Shown piece after piece: positions 6,458 through 14,125 of a DNA stretch of 24,037 bases. The stretch is from Leptospirillum sp. (lineage in GTDB: Bacteria > Nitrospirota > Leptospirillia > Leptospirillales > Leptospirillaceae): contig DAHWKF010000016.1 of NCBI GenBank assembly GCA_027343785.1, positions 1 to 24,037 on the forward strand, written 5' to 3'. The position numbers and the translations under genes are program-made. Within the stretch, counting starts at the first letter, position 1. Each line of letters opens with the position of its first letter. The notes under the pieces are model-generated. The model made no database searches and was not told the DNA's origin. It saw only the letters and a list, made by a program, of their open reading frames with translations.

Positions 6458-7693
6458 TCAGATTGTCCGTCCTAAGATCAGGGAACAGTTGCATCCACCG
6501 AAACCAAAAGAATTGCTCATGACGCGGTTCACAGAATCCTCCCGTGTTTCCATCAGGTACCCGCTTTGTAAAGACGGGTCCAAACGGCTCGTGTTCAAAC
6601 TGCCTGGCATAAAATGGTATTGGATGCAAAGCATCGCCACGATCGCGTTCATGATTCCGGAAATTCCCAGGCCGTGCCCGGTCCAGCCTTTCGTCGAACT
6701 GCATGGCTTGCCCTTTCCGAAAATAACCACCACCGCCTTGTCTTCGCTGGAATCATTGGCCTTTGTGGCCGTACCATGCAAATGGACATAGTCGACATCG
6801 CAAGCGGCCAGCCCGGCCGATTCGAGGGCGCGTCTCATTGCCATGACCGCTCCTAAGCCGTCCGGATGGGGCGAGGACATGTGATAGGCGTCAGAACTTT
6901 CTCCGACGCCGACCAGCCGGATGTCCGAAGGGTCGGAATCTGCAACGCTTTTCTCGAGGAGCGCAAAGCCCGAACCCTCCCCTATGGAAATCCCATCCCG
7001 GTTTTCGTCAAAGGGGCGGCAGGGAGATTTTGACAATAACCCCAATGACTGAAAACCATAGAGAGTGGTCAGGCACAATGAATCTGCACCGCCTACCACC
7101 GCGGCGTCACATAATCCTGATTCGATCATTCGTGAGGCCTCCGCAAAAACCTTGGCGGTCGAAGCGCATGAGGAGGAGACGACCACCGTGGGGCCGTCAA
7201 GGTCGAGGACCTTTTGCACAAAAGACCCCAACGAATAGGTGTTTTGCGTCCCGCGATAACAGTAGCCGACCGGCAGTGCCCCGCTGTCCGGATCCCGGTG
7301 CCGGTACGCCCATTCTGTCTCTTCCAGCCCCGAGGTGCTGGTTCCCAGAAACAATCCGATCCGGTTGCGTCCATAGCGCTTTTTCGCAGATTTGACCGCA
7401 TCCGCAAATCCGTCCTGTTCGATTCCCAGAAGGGCGAGGCGATTATTGCGACATTCATGGTCGGACAGAAAGGAAGGCAGACGGATTTCGTCAACCCCCG
7501 GGACCTGACCCACCCAGGTATCCAGTTCAGACGAGTGGAAGGCGCAACGGACCAGTCCCCCCCTTGTTTTCTGCAGGGCCTCCAGAGTGGCCCTGATTCC
7601 CGGGCCAAGGGCGTTGACCAGGGAAACATGGGTCAGCACAAGCGGGTTCATCCGTGAACCGGGAGTCGAAAAACTGTTGTCCGGTATATTCAT
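6458..7693 (-). CDS. Beta-ketoacyl-ACP synthase of the aryl-polyene pathway
   Basis: A complete 411-residue KAS I/II-type ketosynthase with nucleophile Cys176 in VVSSSCAST, His306 in HLHGTAT, Lys335 in STKGWTGHGLG and His340. It should extend the aromatic or polyene acyl chain with malonyl-ACP, working with the half-length partner downstream. The start at 7693 overlaps the preceding gene in ATGA; an internal ATG at 7648 is where the conserved domain begins and is the alternative. Only this one full ketosynthase is in the window, whereas better known aryl-polyene loci usually carry two. Confidence 0.9.
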   Translation of the reverse strand: MNIPDNSFSTPGSRMNPLVLTHVSLVNALGPGIRATLEALQKTRGGLVRCAFHSSELDTWVGQVPGVDEIRLPSFLSDHECRNNRLALLGIEQDGFADAVKSAKKRYGRNRIGLFLGTSTSGLEETEWAYRHRDPDSGALPVGYCYRGTQNTYSLGSFVQKVLDLDGPTVVVSSSCASTAKVFAEASRMIESGLCDAAVVGGADSLCLTTLYGFQSLGLLSKSPCRPFDENRDGISIGEGSGFALLEKSVADSDPSDIRLVGVGESSDAYHMSSPHPDGLGAVMAMRRALESAGLAACDVDYVHLHGTATKANDSSEDKAVVVIFGKGKPCSSTKGWTGHGLGISGIMNAIVAMLCIQYHFMPGSLNTSRLDPSLQSGYLMETREDSVNRVMSNSFGFGGCNCSLILGRTI

Positions 7694-7914
7694 GGTGTCG
7701 CCGGAGTTTCTGGAGACGTCTCCGCATCCTCTTCACTGCTGGAGGCTGCGATCGTCCCGTCGACCCTTGAAATCATGCCTCCGGGAAACGGAGTCCCGGT
7801 TTCTCCTGAAAATAAACAACCCTCTGAAGCAATGACATCCAGCGTGTTCATCGCATGGCGAATTGGCAGGGATGAAGAATGATCACAGAACAGAAAGTCG
7901 ATGATTCTCATCAT
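7690..7914 (-). CDS. Small unknown protein inside the pigment operon (74 aa)
   Basis: A 74-residue frame is coupled at both ends: its ATG overlaps the deacetylase stop (ATGA, 7911-7914) and its own stop overlaps the ketosynthase start (ATGA, 7690-7693). The N-terminal half is mixed (MRIIDFLFCDHSSSLPIRH); the C-terminal end is a low-complexity acidic tail (SSSEEDAETSPETPATP). It has no carrier-protein serine motif, no membrane span and no family I recognise. The exact junctions argue for a translated gene; it could also be the decayed remainder of a larger pathway gene. Confidence 0.6.
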   Translation of the reverse strand: MMRIIDFLFCDHSSSLPIRHAMNTLDVIASEGCLFSGETGTPFPGGMISRVDGTIAASSSEEDAETSPETPATP

Positions 7915-8693
7915 GCGTCTTCCCTGAAGGCCATGGGCAAAGAGACTCCGTGTAACCCGAGGTCCGCGCAGCGTTCGAGCAGTCCGGGCAATACCGCGAC
8001 CACAACGGGTTGGCCTTCGGGCGTCAGCGCTGAACCGCCATCATGCAACATCAGGACATCTCCGGCTGAAAGATTGCGGGAAAGCCTCAGGAATACGGCG
8101 TCAGCCCTTTTCCAGACGGTATCGAAGCCTCTTCTGGTCCATGCCACATGTTCCAGCCGGCAGTCGCGCAATACGCCATCCAGAAAAGGGCTTCGAAAAC
8201 CCATGGGGGCTCTGAAGAATCTGGCCTTGATACCGTTTTTCGAAAAGGTTTTTTGTGTGGATACGATTTCTTTTTTCAAGGCGGACGAGCTATACAAAGC
8301 AAAGAGATTGCGGTGATGGTAGGTATGGTTTTCCACGCTATGTCCCCGCTTGATGATCTCCGCGAGTATTTCCGGATGGGCGGCGGCTTTTTCCCCGATA
8401 CAGAAAAAACTGGCCTTGACCTTGAAACGGTCAAGCAGCTCAAGCACAAGAGGGGTGACCCGGACATCCGGACCGTCATCGAATGTCAAGGCGATTTCTC
8501 CGCGGCCTATGGCCGGTTCGGGCAACCGTACGATATTGTCGCCAAGAAACATGCAGCGGGGACACATCACCAGAAATCCCGCAAAAAAAACGTTTCCCAG
8601 AATCAGGGATACCGCCAGTCCCCATCTTTCCGGAGATACCATGACCAAGATCACGGCCGTCATCCCGATGATGCCGCTCAATCGGATCAACAT
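7911..8693 (-). CDS. Membrane-anchored polysaccharide deacetylase (NodB domain)
   Basis: A 260-residue protein with two hydrophobic segments (about 5-20 and 26-44) followed by a NodB/CE4 domain. The metal and catalytic motifs are all present: IALTFDDGPD (67-76), HTYHH (123-127), FFRAPMGFRSP, and VLMLHDGG near the end. The family removes N-acetyl groups from amino sugars with a bound metal ion. Set between exporter and ketosynthase genes, it probably edits an N-acetylated sugar on the pigment; that is inference. It starts 38 bp after the exporter stop, with GGAGG about 11 bases upstream, and overlaps the next frame. Confidence 0.88.
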   Translation of the reverse strand: MLIRLSGIIGMTAVILVMVSPERWGLAVSLILGNVFFAGFLVMCPRCMFLGDNIVRLPEPAIGRGEIALTFDDGPDVRVTPLVLELLDRFKVKASFFCIGEKAAAHPEILAEIIKRGHSVENHTYHHRNLFALYSSSALKKEIVSTQKTFSKNGIKARFFRAPMGFRSPFLDGVLRDCRLEHVAWTRRGFDTVWKRADAVFLRLSRNLSAGDVLMLHDGGSALTPEGQPVVVAVLPGLLERCADLGLHGVSLPMAFREDA

Positions 8694-8731
8694 GGTGAAG
8701 ATTTCCTCCAGCCGTTTCCAAAATCTTCCGT

Positions 8732-11083
8732 TTAACTCGACGAAGTTTCGAACGATGCGGGTCTCGCCATCAGGATGGCGGACATGCCCAGACTCAGGAG
8801 GGCTCCGATCGCTACCGTCGTTCCGATGTCATGCAGCACAGGGATACTCGAAAAAGACAAGGTTCCGAAGCCGATCGTCGTACCGATATTGGCGATCACC
8901 AATGAAAAAACGGTTTTCTCCCGAACTTCGCCTTTCTCCGACAGCCCCTCGAAAAACAGCGCGTAGTTGGATCCCACGGCGACCACCAGGAGGAGTCCGA
9001 TCAGATTGAAAATGGTCAGGAGTCTGCCGGTATTGAGCAAGATGGCCAAAGTCACCATGACCGCTCCTGCCAACGGAGCGAGGACCTTCAGCACGCGGAC
9101 GGGCGAGCGCAGAGAGAAGGCCAATAACAGGACGATAGCGAGAAGGCCGATAATGGAAAGACGCAATATGGTATGAAAGTAACTGCGATACAGCTGGTCG
9201 GACTGGTGTTTTATATTCAACAGGATCAGACCGGGTATGTTCCACCGCGCGACCGCGTCTTTCAATTCAGCTGGAGCGGCCACTTCCCGTAATGGAATCA
9301 GTGCGGTCCAGTGGTCCGCGTCCCTGAACAGAAGGGAATCCAGCCTGAGACCGAGCGTCGTGTCATGAAAATTTCTCCGCCCCAACAATTTTCCCGTTCT
9401 TGTCGACTCTGTCTCGAGCAGAAAGGGATCGAAAAAATGGAGGCGAAAGGGCAACCCGGCCAACGCCGCACGCATGTTGGCCCTCAGTTGTTCCGGAGGC
9501 GGCAGTGCGTCTCTGCGCGCGATTTGTGTTTTCCGGCTTGGCATGATCCTGGCCGGAGACTCAAATCCAGCCAATACAGCTTTTTCACGCAAACCCTCAA
9601 GTTTTGATCCCGCCTGTTCGCTGTCAACCAATACTTGTTGCAAGTCCCTCTCTCTCAAGGCGATCAGGCGGTTCACGCTCGGCGCTCCCAGTTCAGTGCG
9701 TAATGCTTGGTCCAGCCTCCTGTCGCCCTCCGATATCGGGCTCAGGCTGCTCAGGTGGCCGTTCCACCAGGGGCCGCGGTGTGTCGCCAGGACAAATATG
9801 GTCAATAACATCAATATCGCAAGAGGCCCCCGAAGACGGGCGGATTGCGATGCAAAGCCGCTCAGCGTCAAAAAGAGGCGTTTATGGTGGAGTGGATCGA
9901 AATGTTCGGTCATCAACAAAGGCAGAACCCATCGCGTGACACCGACCGCCACAAACAAACCGGTGATGGAAAAAAGTCCGATCTGCGACAGCCCCGGAAA
10001 ATCGGAAAGCAGCAAAGCGCTGAATCCGCAGACCGATGTCAAAACGCCAAGTCTCAGCGTTGGCCAGATACGGAGAAGTGTCGTGGCGGGGGATTGTCCA
10101 GGAAGAGTCTGGGAGAAAAGATAGATCGCGTAATCCACCGCCTCTCCGAGGAGTGAGGCGCCAAATCCGACAGTGACAGCGTCCACCATTCCGAAACTCA
10201 GACTGACGGCGGCAATACCGACTATTGCGCCACTCAGAACGGGGAGGAGAGCCAGGATCAGCAAGCGGACAGAGTGGTACACGGCCATCAGAAGGGACCC
10301 GACCAGTATTGTGGCCACCAGAGAAAGACGCCACACGTTGCCCTGAATCCGGTCGCGCATATGGACCGCAAAGACGGCCGGGCCGCTTTCAATCAACTGA
10401 ATTTGACGGGATCCGGTGGACGCGGATGATGCCTGGAAAGCGCTTTGAATCTTTGCGAGATTGTGTTTCTGGGCATCAAAGTCAAAACCGGGAGACCGTG
10501 TCTGGACAACCATCAAGGCGCGTTTTTCATCCCTGGAAAACCAGACGCCGTCGAGATGATGCGGTCCTCCGGATCCTTCCCGCTGCAGCACGGTCGTCAA
10601 ATGGAGCATCTCCCCCGTCGGATCGTTTGCGAGAAGAGGCTCCAATAAGAAACCGACCGGAGACGAGAGCAACTGGATGTCCTTTTGTAAGGCCAGGCGG
10701 AGGCCCGTCGCGGTAAATGCTTCCGCCTTCACCCGGTCGCTCAGCAGGTATCGAAAGCGCCACATCAGGGCGCGATCCGGCGCGACTCCGCTCGAATCGC
10801 CATTTTGAACCAGTACGAACGCCGGATCCGACCGCAAGCGGGCAGCCAGAACCTTGCTCGTTGTCGAAAGTTCCGATGGGGACGCGTTTTCTATTGCCAG
10901 CAGCAACAGGCGGGAAACCATGCCGTTTTTCAGCTGTTCCACCAACAGGCGTTGTTCAGGGAGAGGAGAATCCGGTAAGAAGGCTGATATTCCCGTGTTG
11001 AAAGTCGTGCGGCTGATGATTAGCGCACTGGCAATCAGTACCCCCAACCAGAGGGCGACCACCCATCGGTCTGACCTTCTCAC
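8732..11083 (-). CDS. RND/MMPL-type predicted exporter (COG4258 family)
   Basis: A 783-residue inner-membrane protein with a two-fold repeat: one N-terminal span (about 8-24), a large periplasmic domain, five spans (about 250-390), one span near 415, a second periplasmic domain, and five spans from about 640. The first repeat has the expected charged pair in GEAVDYAIYL (Asp317), while the second has GSNYALFF (705-710) with no acidic residue. Family members in aryl-polyene and xanthomonadin loci are proposed to move the lipid-linked pigment across or out of the inner membrane. The GTG start overlaps the LolA-like stop in GTGA (11080-11083). Confidence 0.88.
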   Translation of the reverse strand: MRRSDRWVVALWLGVLIASALIISRTTFNTGISAFLPDSPLPEQRLLVEQLKNGMVSRLLLLAIENASPSELSTTSKVLAARLRSDPAFVLVQNGDSSGVAPDRALMWRFRYLLSDRVKAEAFTATGLRLALQKDIQLLSSPVGFLLEPLLANDPTGEMLHLTTVLQREGSGGPHHLDGVWFSRDEKRALMVVQTRSPGFDFDAQKHNLAKIQSAFQASSASTGSRQIQLIESGPAVFAVHMRDRIQGNVWRLSLVATILVGSLLMAVYHSVRLLILALLPVLSGAIVGIAAVSLSFGMVDAVTVGFGASLLGEAVDYAIYLFSQTLPGQSPATTLLRIWPTLRLGVLTSVCGFSALLLSDFPGLSQIGLFSITGLFVAVGVTRWVLPLLMTEHFDPLHHKRLFLTLSGFASQSARLRGPLAILMLLTIFVLATHRGPWWNGHLSSLSPISEGDRRLDQALRTELGAPSVNRLIALRERDLQQVLVDSEQAGSKLEGLREKAVLAGFESPARIMPSRKTQIARRDALPPPEQLRANMRAALAGLPFRLHFFDPFLLETESTRTGKLLGRRNFHDTTLGLRLDSLLFRDADHWTALIPLREVAAPAELKDAVARWNIPGLILLNIKHQSDQLYRSYFHTILRLSIIGLLAIVLLLAFSLRSPVRVLKVLAPLAGAVMVTLAILLNTGRLLTIFNLIGLLLVVAVGSNYALFFEGLSEKGEVREKTVFSLVIANIGTTIGFGTLSFSSIPVLHDIGTTVAIGALLSLGMSAILMARPASFETSSS

Positions 11084-11682
11084 GGTCTGTTCCGGCTCAA
11101 AAGGGTGATTGAATAATTACCCTGACTGTAATGTATTTCAATGCGGTCGATCCTTCTGTCGCTACCCCGCAGAAGGATAAGACGCACCTCCTTCTTCAGC
11201 GCCCTGGCAAGGGGTCTGAATTCAAGACTCCAGTGTTTGGATGATCCGTTTATCTTTATGTTAAAGGAACGTTGCAGGACAGGTAGTTGTCCGGACAGGG
11301 TCGCGCGCAGGGATTCGACGACGGCACGGATTCCGGGGGAGCTCTGAAGGGAAAGGGTGCGCGGGCCTTTCCATGCCGAGCTATAGAGCGTCAGATGGTC
11401 CCCCTGAATGACGGCCCTTTGGAAGGAAGGGAACTCTGTTTTCTGTTCAAGATAATCGGGCGCCCTATAGACAAGAACGCCTGAAGAGACCAACGGTTGG
11501 GTCAGTTCGTGAAGATATTGCCGCTGAACAAATCGGGGGTTGTCTGACTTGACCTGCGCGAGAGCTTTCATGAGAGTTGAAAGACTCCATTGGTTGGTCA
11601 TGGCATGGCCGGTTTTTTCGTCGCCTCGCGCCATGGAGCATGTGAAGGCGATCAGGAAACATGTCATGACAAAAACAGGCAT
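11080..11682 (-). CDS. LolA-like periplasmic lipid carrier
   Basis: A 200-residue protein with a signal peptide (MPVFVMTCFLIAFTCSMA, cleavage likely after Ala) and a LolA/LolB-type fold: 'S-T-L-M-K-A-L-A-Q-V', 'N-P-R-F-V-Q-R-Q-Y-L', then beta-rich repeats ending RIEIHYSQGNYSITLL. Such proteins accompany nearly every aryl-polyene exporter and are thought to carry the product to the outer membrane, as LolA does for lipoproteins. The ATG at 11680-11682 is chosen because it begins the signal peptide; the frame extends further upstream only by running through the acyltransferase gene. It lies 25 bp after the acyltransferase stop. Confidence 0.8.
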   Translation of the reverse strand: MPVFVMTCFLIAFTCSMARGDEKTGHAMTNQWSLSTLMKALAQVKSDNPRFVQRQYLHELTQPLVSSGVLVYRAPDYLEQKTEFPSFQRAVIQGDHLTLYSSAWKGPRTLSLQSSPGIRAVVESLRATLSGQLPVLQRSFNIKINGSSKHWSLEFRPLARALKKEVRLILLRGSDRRIDRIEIHYSQGNYSITLLSRNRP

Positions 11683-11707
11683 TCTGCAATGGTATCGACA
11701 ATCCGGT

Positions 11708-12613
11708 TCAATGGTTTTTGTCTGGTTTGTTGTCGGGTCCCCAGAATTCATAGAAGTTGAACCAGTTGTTCGGTGCCAACCGGCAGTAATGCTCAAGGCG
11801 CTGAACATAGGCGACCATAGCCTGCTCCGCCGTTTCCTTGTTTGTTTTTTCGCCGGCAATCTGTTCGAAGTAGATGTCATAGCGATTCCCTCCCCGAAAG
11901 AGACCCACCATGAACACCAAGGGGCGCTCCAGCATTGTCGCAAGCCTGAATGGTCCGATCGGAAAATCCGCCGTGGCGCCCAAAAAAGGCAAACGTATGG
12001 TTGCATTGTCGTTGAGGGCCCTGTCTGCCAGGATGCCGACACAACATCCGCGATCAACTTGTTCACGTACCTTAAACATGGAATCGATGCGTCCCGAAGC
12101 GATGATCTCGTATGGGGCTTCGGGGTTGATCATATGTAATATGGAGTTGATCTTGTGTGCGTGTTCTTTGAACATGAGGGTGGAGACATGGATGCCGGAT
12201 TGCTGAAATCCCCGTATCCGCAGGACTTCAAAGCTGCCCAGATGGGCTCCCATGAGAAAACAGCCCTGGCCAAGACGAAGGAGATCCAAAAGTTCTTTTT
12301 CGCCATGGACGCGGATGTCGAAGAGATCGGACTGTCCGTTCAGAAAATACACACGGTCAAGTTGGGTTGTGGCAAACACGAAAAAGTGGTGGAACAATTG
12401 AAAGACGTTCGGTCGACGTCTCGTCACCCGTGTGAGGTAGGTTCGAACCGCCTTGAGCGCGGTGGGGGAAAACAGTAAAAAATAGAGACAGATCGGAAAT
12501 AACAGGATACGTGTTGCCCGTCTTCCCGCATGGAGCGCGATCCGGACGAGGATGCCCATCAGGATGACACTGCCCCTTTCGGGCTGTTCCATCCATACGG
12601 CGTGATTATGCAT
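11708..12613 (-). CDS. LpxL/HtrB-type acyltransferase
   Basis: A 301-residue protein of the lipid A late-acyltransferase family, with an N-terminal membrane segment (about 30-50) and the catalytic H-x4-E motif in GAHLGSFEVLR (His124, Glu129). Later 'D-R-A-L-N-D-N-A-T-I-R-L-P-F-L-G' matches the second family block. In aryl-polyene loci this enzyme class acylates the glycosylated product, tying the pigment to a lipid. ATG 12613 is chosen because GGAAGG lies seven bases upstream; TTG 12628 is less likely. It overlaps the dehydratase stop by eight bases. Acylation of lipid A itself is less likely given the context. Confidence 0.87.
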   Translation of the reverse strand: MHNHAVWMEQPERGSVILMGILVRIALHAGRRATRILLFPICLYFLLFSPTALKAVRTYLTRVTRRRPNVFQLFHHFFVFATTQLDRVYFLNGQSDLFDIRVHGEKELLDLLRLGQGCFLMGAHLGSFEVLRIRGFQQSGIHVSTLMFKEHAHKINSILHMINPEAPYEIIASGRIDSMFKVREQVDRGCCVGILADRALNDNATIRLPFLGATADFPIGPFRLATMLERPLVFMVGLFRGGNRYDIYFEQIAGEKTNKETAEQAMVAYVQRLEHYCRLAPNNWFNFYEFWGPDNKPDKNH

Positions 12614-12920
12614 GTTCTGGCCTTCCAAGGGTCTTGAGAAGCGAAAAAATTCCCGTCAATACGGGTACGTCCCGGATTGCGCAATGGAAAGAAAGATCCC
12701 CGCTGACCCCTTTTTCCCATGAAATCTTCAAGTGTTCGCCCGGTTTTACCGGGTGAAGGAATTTTGCCGAACGGAGCCTGTAAATTTCCCCCGGATCGAT
12801 CGACACATGGATCACCTCTTGAATCCTTACAAGTAAGGTCACTCCCGGAATGATGGGTTCCCCCGGAAAATGACCGGCTATGGACGGATGATCCTTCGAA
12901 AAAGAAAACTCCGCTTTCAT
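12606..12920 (-). CDS. ApeI-like 3-hydroxyacyl-ACP dehydratase (104 aa)
   Basis: A short single-hotdog protein with the FabA/FabZ-type signature HPSIAGHFPGEPIIPGVTLL (11-30), where His17 is the likely catalytic base. It matches the small dehydratase that in known aryl-polyene systems works next to ApeP. A second dehydratase of different type at the other end of the run supports two non-redundant dehydration activities. Its start overlaps a possible 57-codon frame upstream (ATGA), and its end overlaps the acyltransferase gene. Confidence 0.85.
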   Translation of the reverse strand: MKAEFSFSKDHPSIAGHFPGEPIIPGVTLLVRIQEVIHVSIDPGEIYRLRSAKFLHPVKPGEHLKISWEKGVSGDLSFHCAIRDVPVLTGIFSLLKTLGRPEHA

Positions 12921-13090
12921 CGGGAAGCCCCCTTTGTTGACCTTGTCCCGCCGGGCGGCCTGGCCGATTCCTCAGATGACAGTGAGACAAGGGATCGGTG
13001 TGGCCGTTTCCTCAGGAGGAGATATCCTTTCCGGATGCTTCTCGCGATCGATATCGAGAACATTTTCCCGCCGGGATTTGCCGAGGTCAT
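12917..13090 (-). CDS. Possible 57-aa basic peptide ahead of the dehydratase
   Basis: A frame from ATG 13090 to TGA 12917-12919 overlaps the dehydratase start in ATGA, the same coupling seen elsewhere in the operon. The product is basic and Ser/Arg-rich (MTSANPGGKMFSISIARSIR at its start) with no family resemblance. It may only be chance in the 290-bp gap between lipoprotein and dehydratase genes. Confidence 0.2.
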   Translation of the reverse strand: MTSANPGGKMFSISIARSIRKGYLLLRKRPHRSLVSLSSEESARPPGGTRSTKGASR

Positions 13091-13209
13091 CAATATTTCA
13101 AAAATCTCGATGTTGGATTCTCATTCCGAGCCTCATCTGTCTTTCCTTGTCTCCCTTGACCACAAAGATTTCCGCGTTCCGTCCGGCAAATCCCTTTCGG
13201 GTGGGCCAT

Positions 13210-13560
13210 TTATTTGTTCCCGGAGGACACTGGTTTGATGCAATTCGCTGTCGCCTTGAGGGTTTCCTTCTGGGCCAAAAGCCAGATTTCTTTGCGAGAA
13301 AGGTCCATCGTCACATTTTCCAGTTTTCCTCCAGAGCACATCTGGGCCAGTTTGTTGTTGACGCGCTTGGCCAGTGCCGGATCGCTGCTTCCGTCGGCTG
13401 AAAAAACGAACAGGATCGTTTTATGAGAGGTGCTGGCTTCGATCCGTGTGTTTTCGTCCCCTACCATTCCGTTGTTGATCGCTCCCGGATATTCTCCTGC
13501 GGCGCAGGCCCCGAGCAGAAGAAAACCTGTCAGAAACAGTAGCTTTTTAAAAACTTTCAT
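13210..13560 (-). CDS. Small predicted lipoprotein (116 aa)
   Basis: The protein has a lipoprotein signal (MKVFKKLLFLTGFLLLGAC) with the acylated cysteine at residue 19. A mature domain of about 97 residues has two further cysteines, one in QMCSGGKLENVTMDL and one near the end in TANCIKP, which could form a disulfide in the periplasm. I do not recognise the family. The second of two adjacent ATG codons is taken as start since AGGAGG lies four bases before it and only one base before the first. It heads the long pigment run, 290 bp before the next certain gene, so it may be a helper for export or an independent gene. Confidence 0.75.
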   Translation of the reverse strand: MKVFKKLLFLTGFLLLGACAAGEYPGAINNGMVGDENTRIEASTSHKTILFVFSADGSSDPALAKRVNNKLAQMCSGGKLENVTMDLSRKEIWLLAQKETLKATANCIKPVSSGNK

Positions 13561-13942
13561 CATGCCTCCTAAAGGTTATTGTCCAAACCCTGAACCTCGG
13601 CGCTCTTGAGAAGGAACGGAAGAAATCCCGGAAGAGATTCGTTCGCCCCGGGGTTTACAAAAGAAACTTCCGATTCCCGTTAATGGCCGCGGGTGTGGAC
13701 TTGAATAACACGAGGAAAGACAGATCTTCTTTGATTGAACAGACTAGGAAAGTGAGCTGATTGAAAAAGACTGGAAGGGTAGTTGGAACTTGTCTGTGAA
13801 GAGGTGAGTTGTTTTATTCTTTGAATGATACTGTTCGCTCTCCCCGAAACGGTCCGTCTTTATTATTCACGGCCGGCTGGTGTGACCAGACGGTCAGATC
13901 TTCAAGAACGGAGGTTTCCTGGAGATTGATCTGTCAACAAAC

Positions 13943-13966
13943 GTCCGGGTATCATGATACCCGGAC
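13943..13966. repeat. Perfect 24-bp palindrome
   Basis: The half-site GTCCGGGTATCA is followed directly by its exact complement TGATACCCGGAC, with no spacer. It is G+C-rich at the ends and A+T-rich at the centre. There is no T-tract, and it lies 46 bp from a second palindrome. It could be an operator for a dimeric regulator or part of a transcription stop. Confidence 0.75.
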
Positions 13967-14011
13967 AAGCCCTTGTCTTCTCCCCCCAAAGTGGACCCGA
14001 AAACATCATTC

Positions 14012-14043
14012 AAAACAAGAAAGTGCATGCACTTTCTTGTTTT
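14012..14043 (-). terminator. Perfect 32-bp palindrome, likely bidirectional terminator
   Basis: The half-site AAAACAAGAAAGTGCA is followed by its exact complement TGCACTTTCTTGTTTT. It lies 83 bp downstream of the AMP-ligase stop on the minus strand. Ending in T-runs on both strands, it resembles a rho-independent terminator for the carrier-protein/ligase transcript. The stem base is A+T-rich, so an operator role is the alternative. Confidence 0.55.
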
Positions 14044-14125
14044 CACTATATCAAAGTTTTTCTGTTTATCAAATCCCGATTGCCCGAGAATCTTGGATCA
14101 ATCTGAGAAAAACGTGAATGAGGTC

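Larger units (their letters stand above)
13571..14125. other. Gene-free spacer between the two minus-strand pigment units
   Basis: About 555 bp with no supported coding frame. It contains two perfect palindromes (annotated separately) and an A+T-rich stretch at 13690-13860 where the promoter of the lipoprotein-to-ApeP run could lie, although no clear -35/-10 pair was recognised. Confidence 0.5.

Noticed and set aside
11683..12066. N-terminal extension of the LolA-like protein
   Set aside because: It would replace the signal peptide by out-of-frame acyltransferase sequence.
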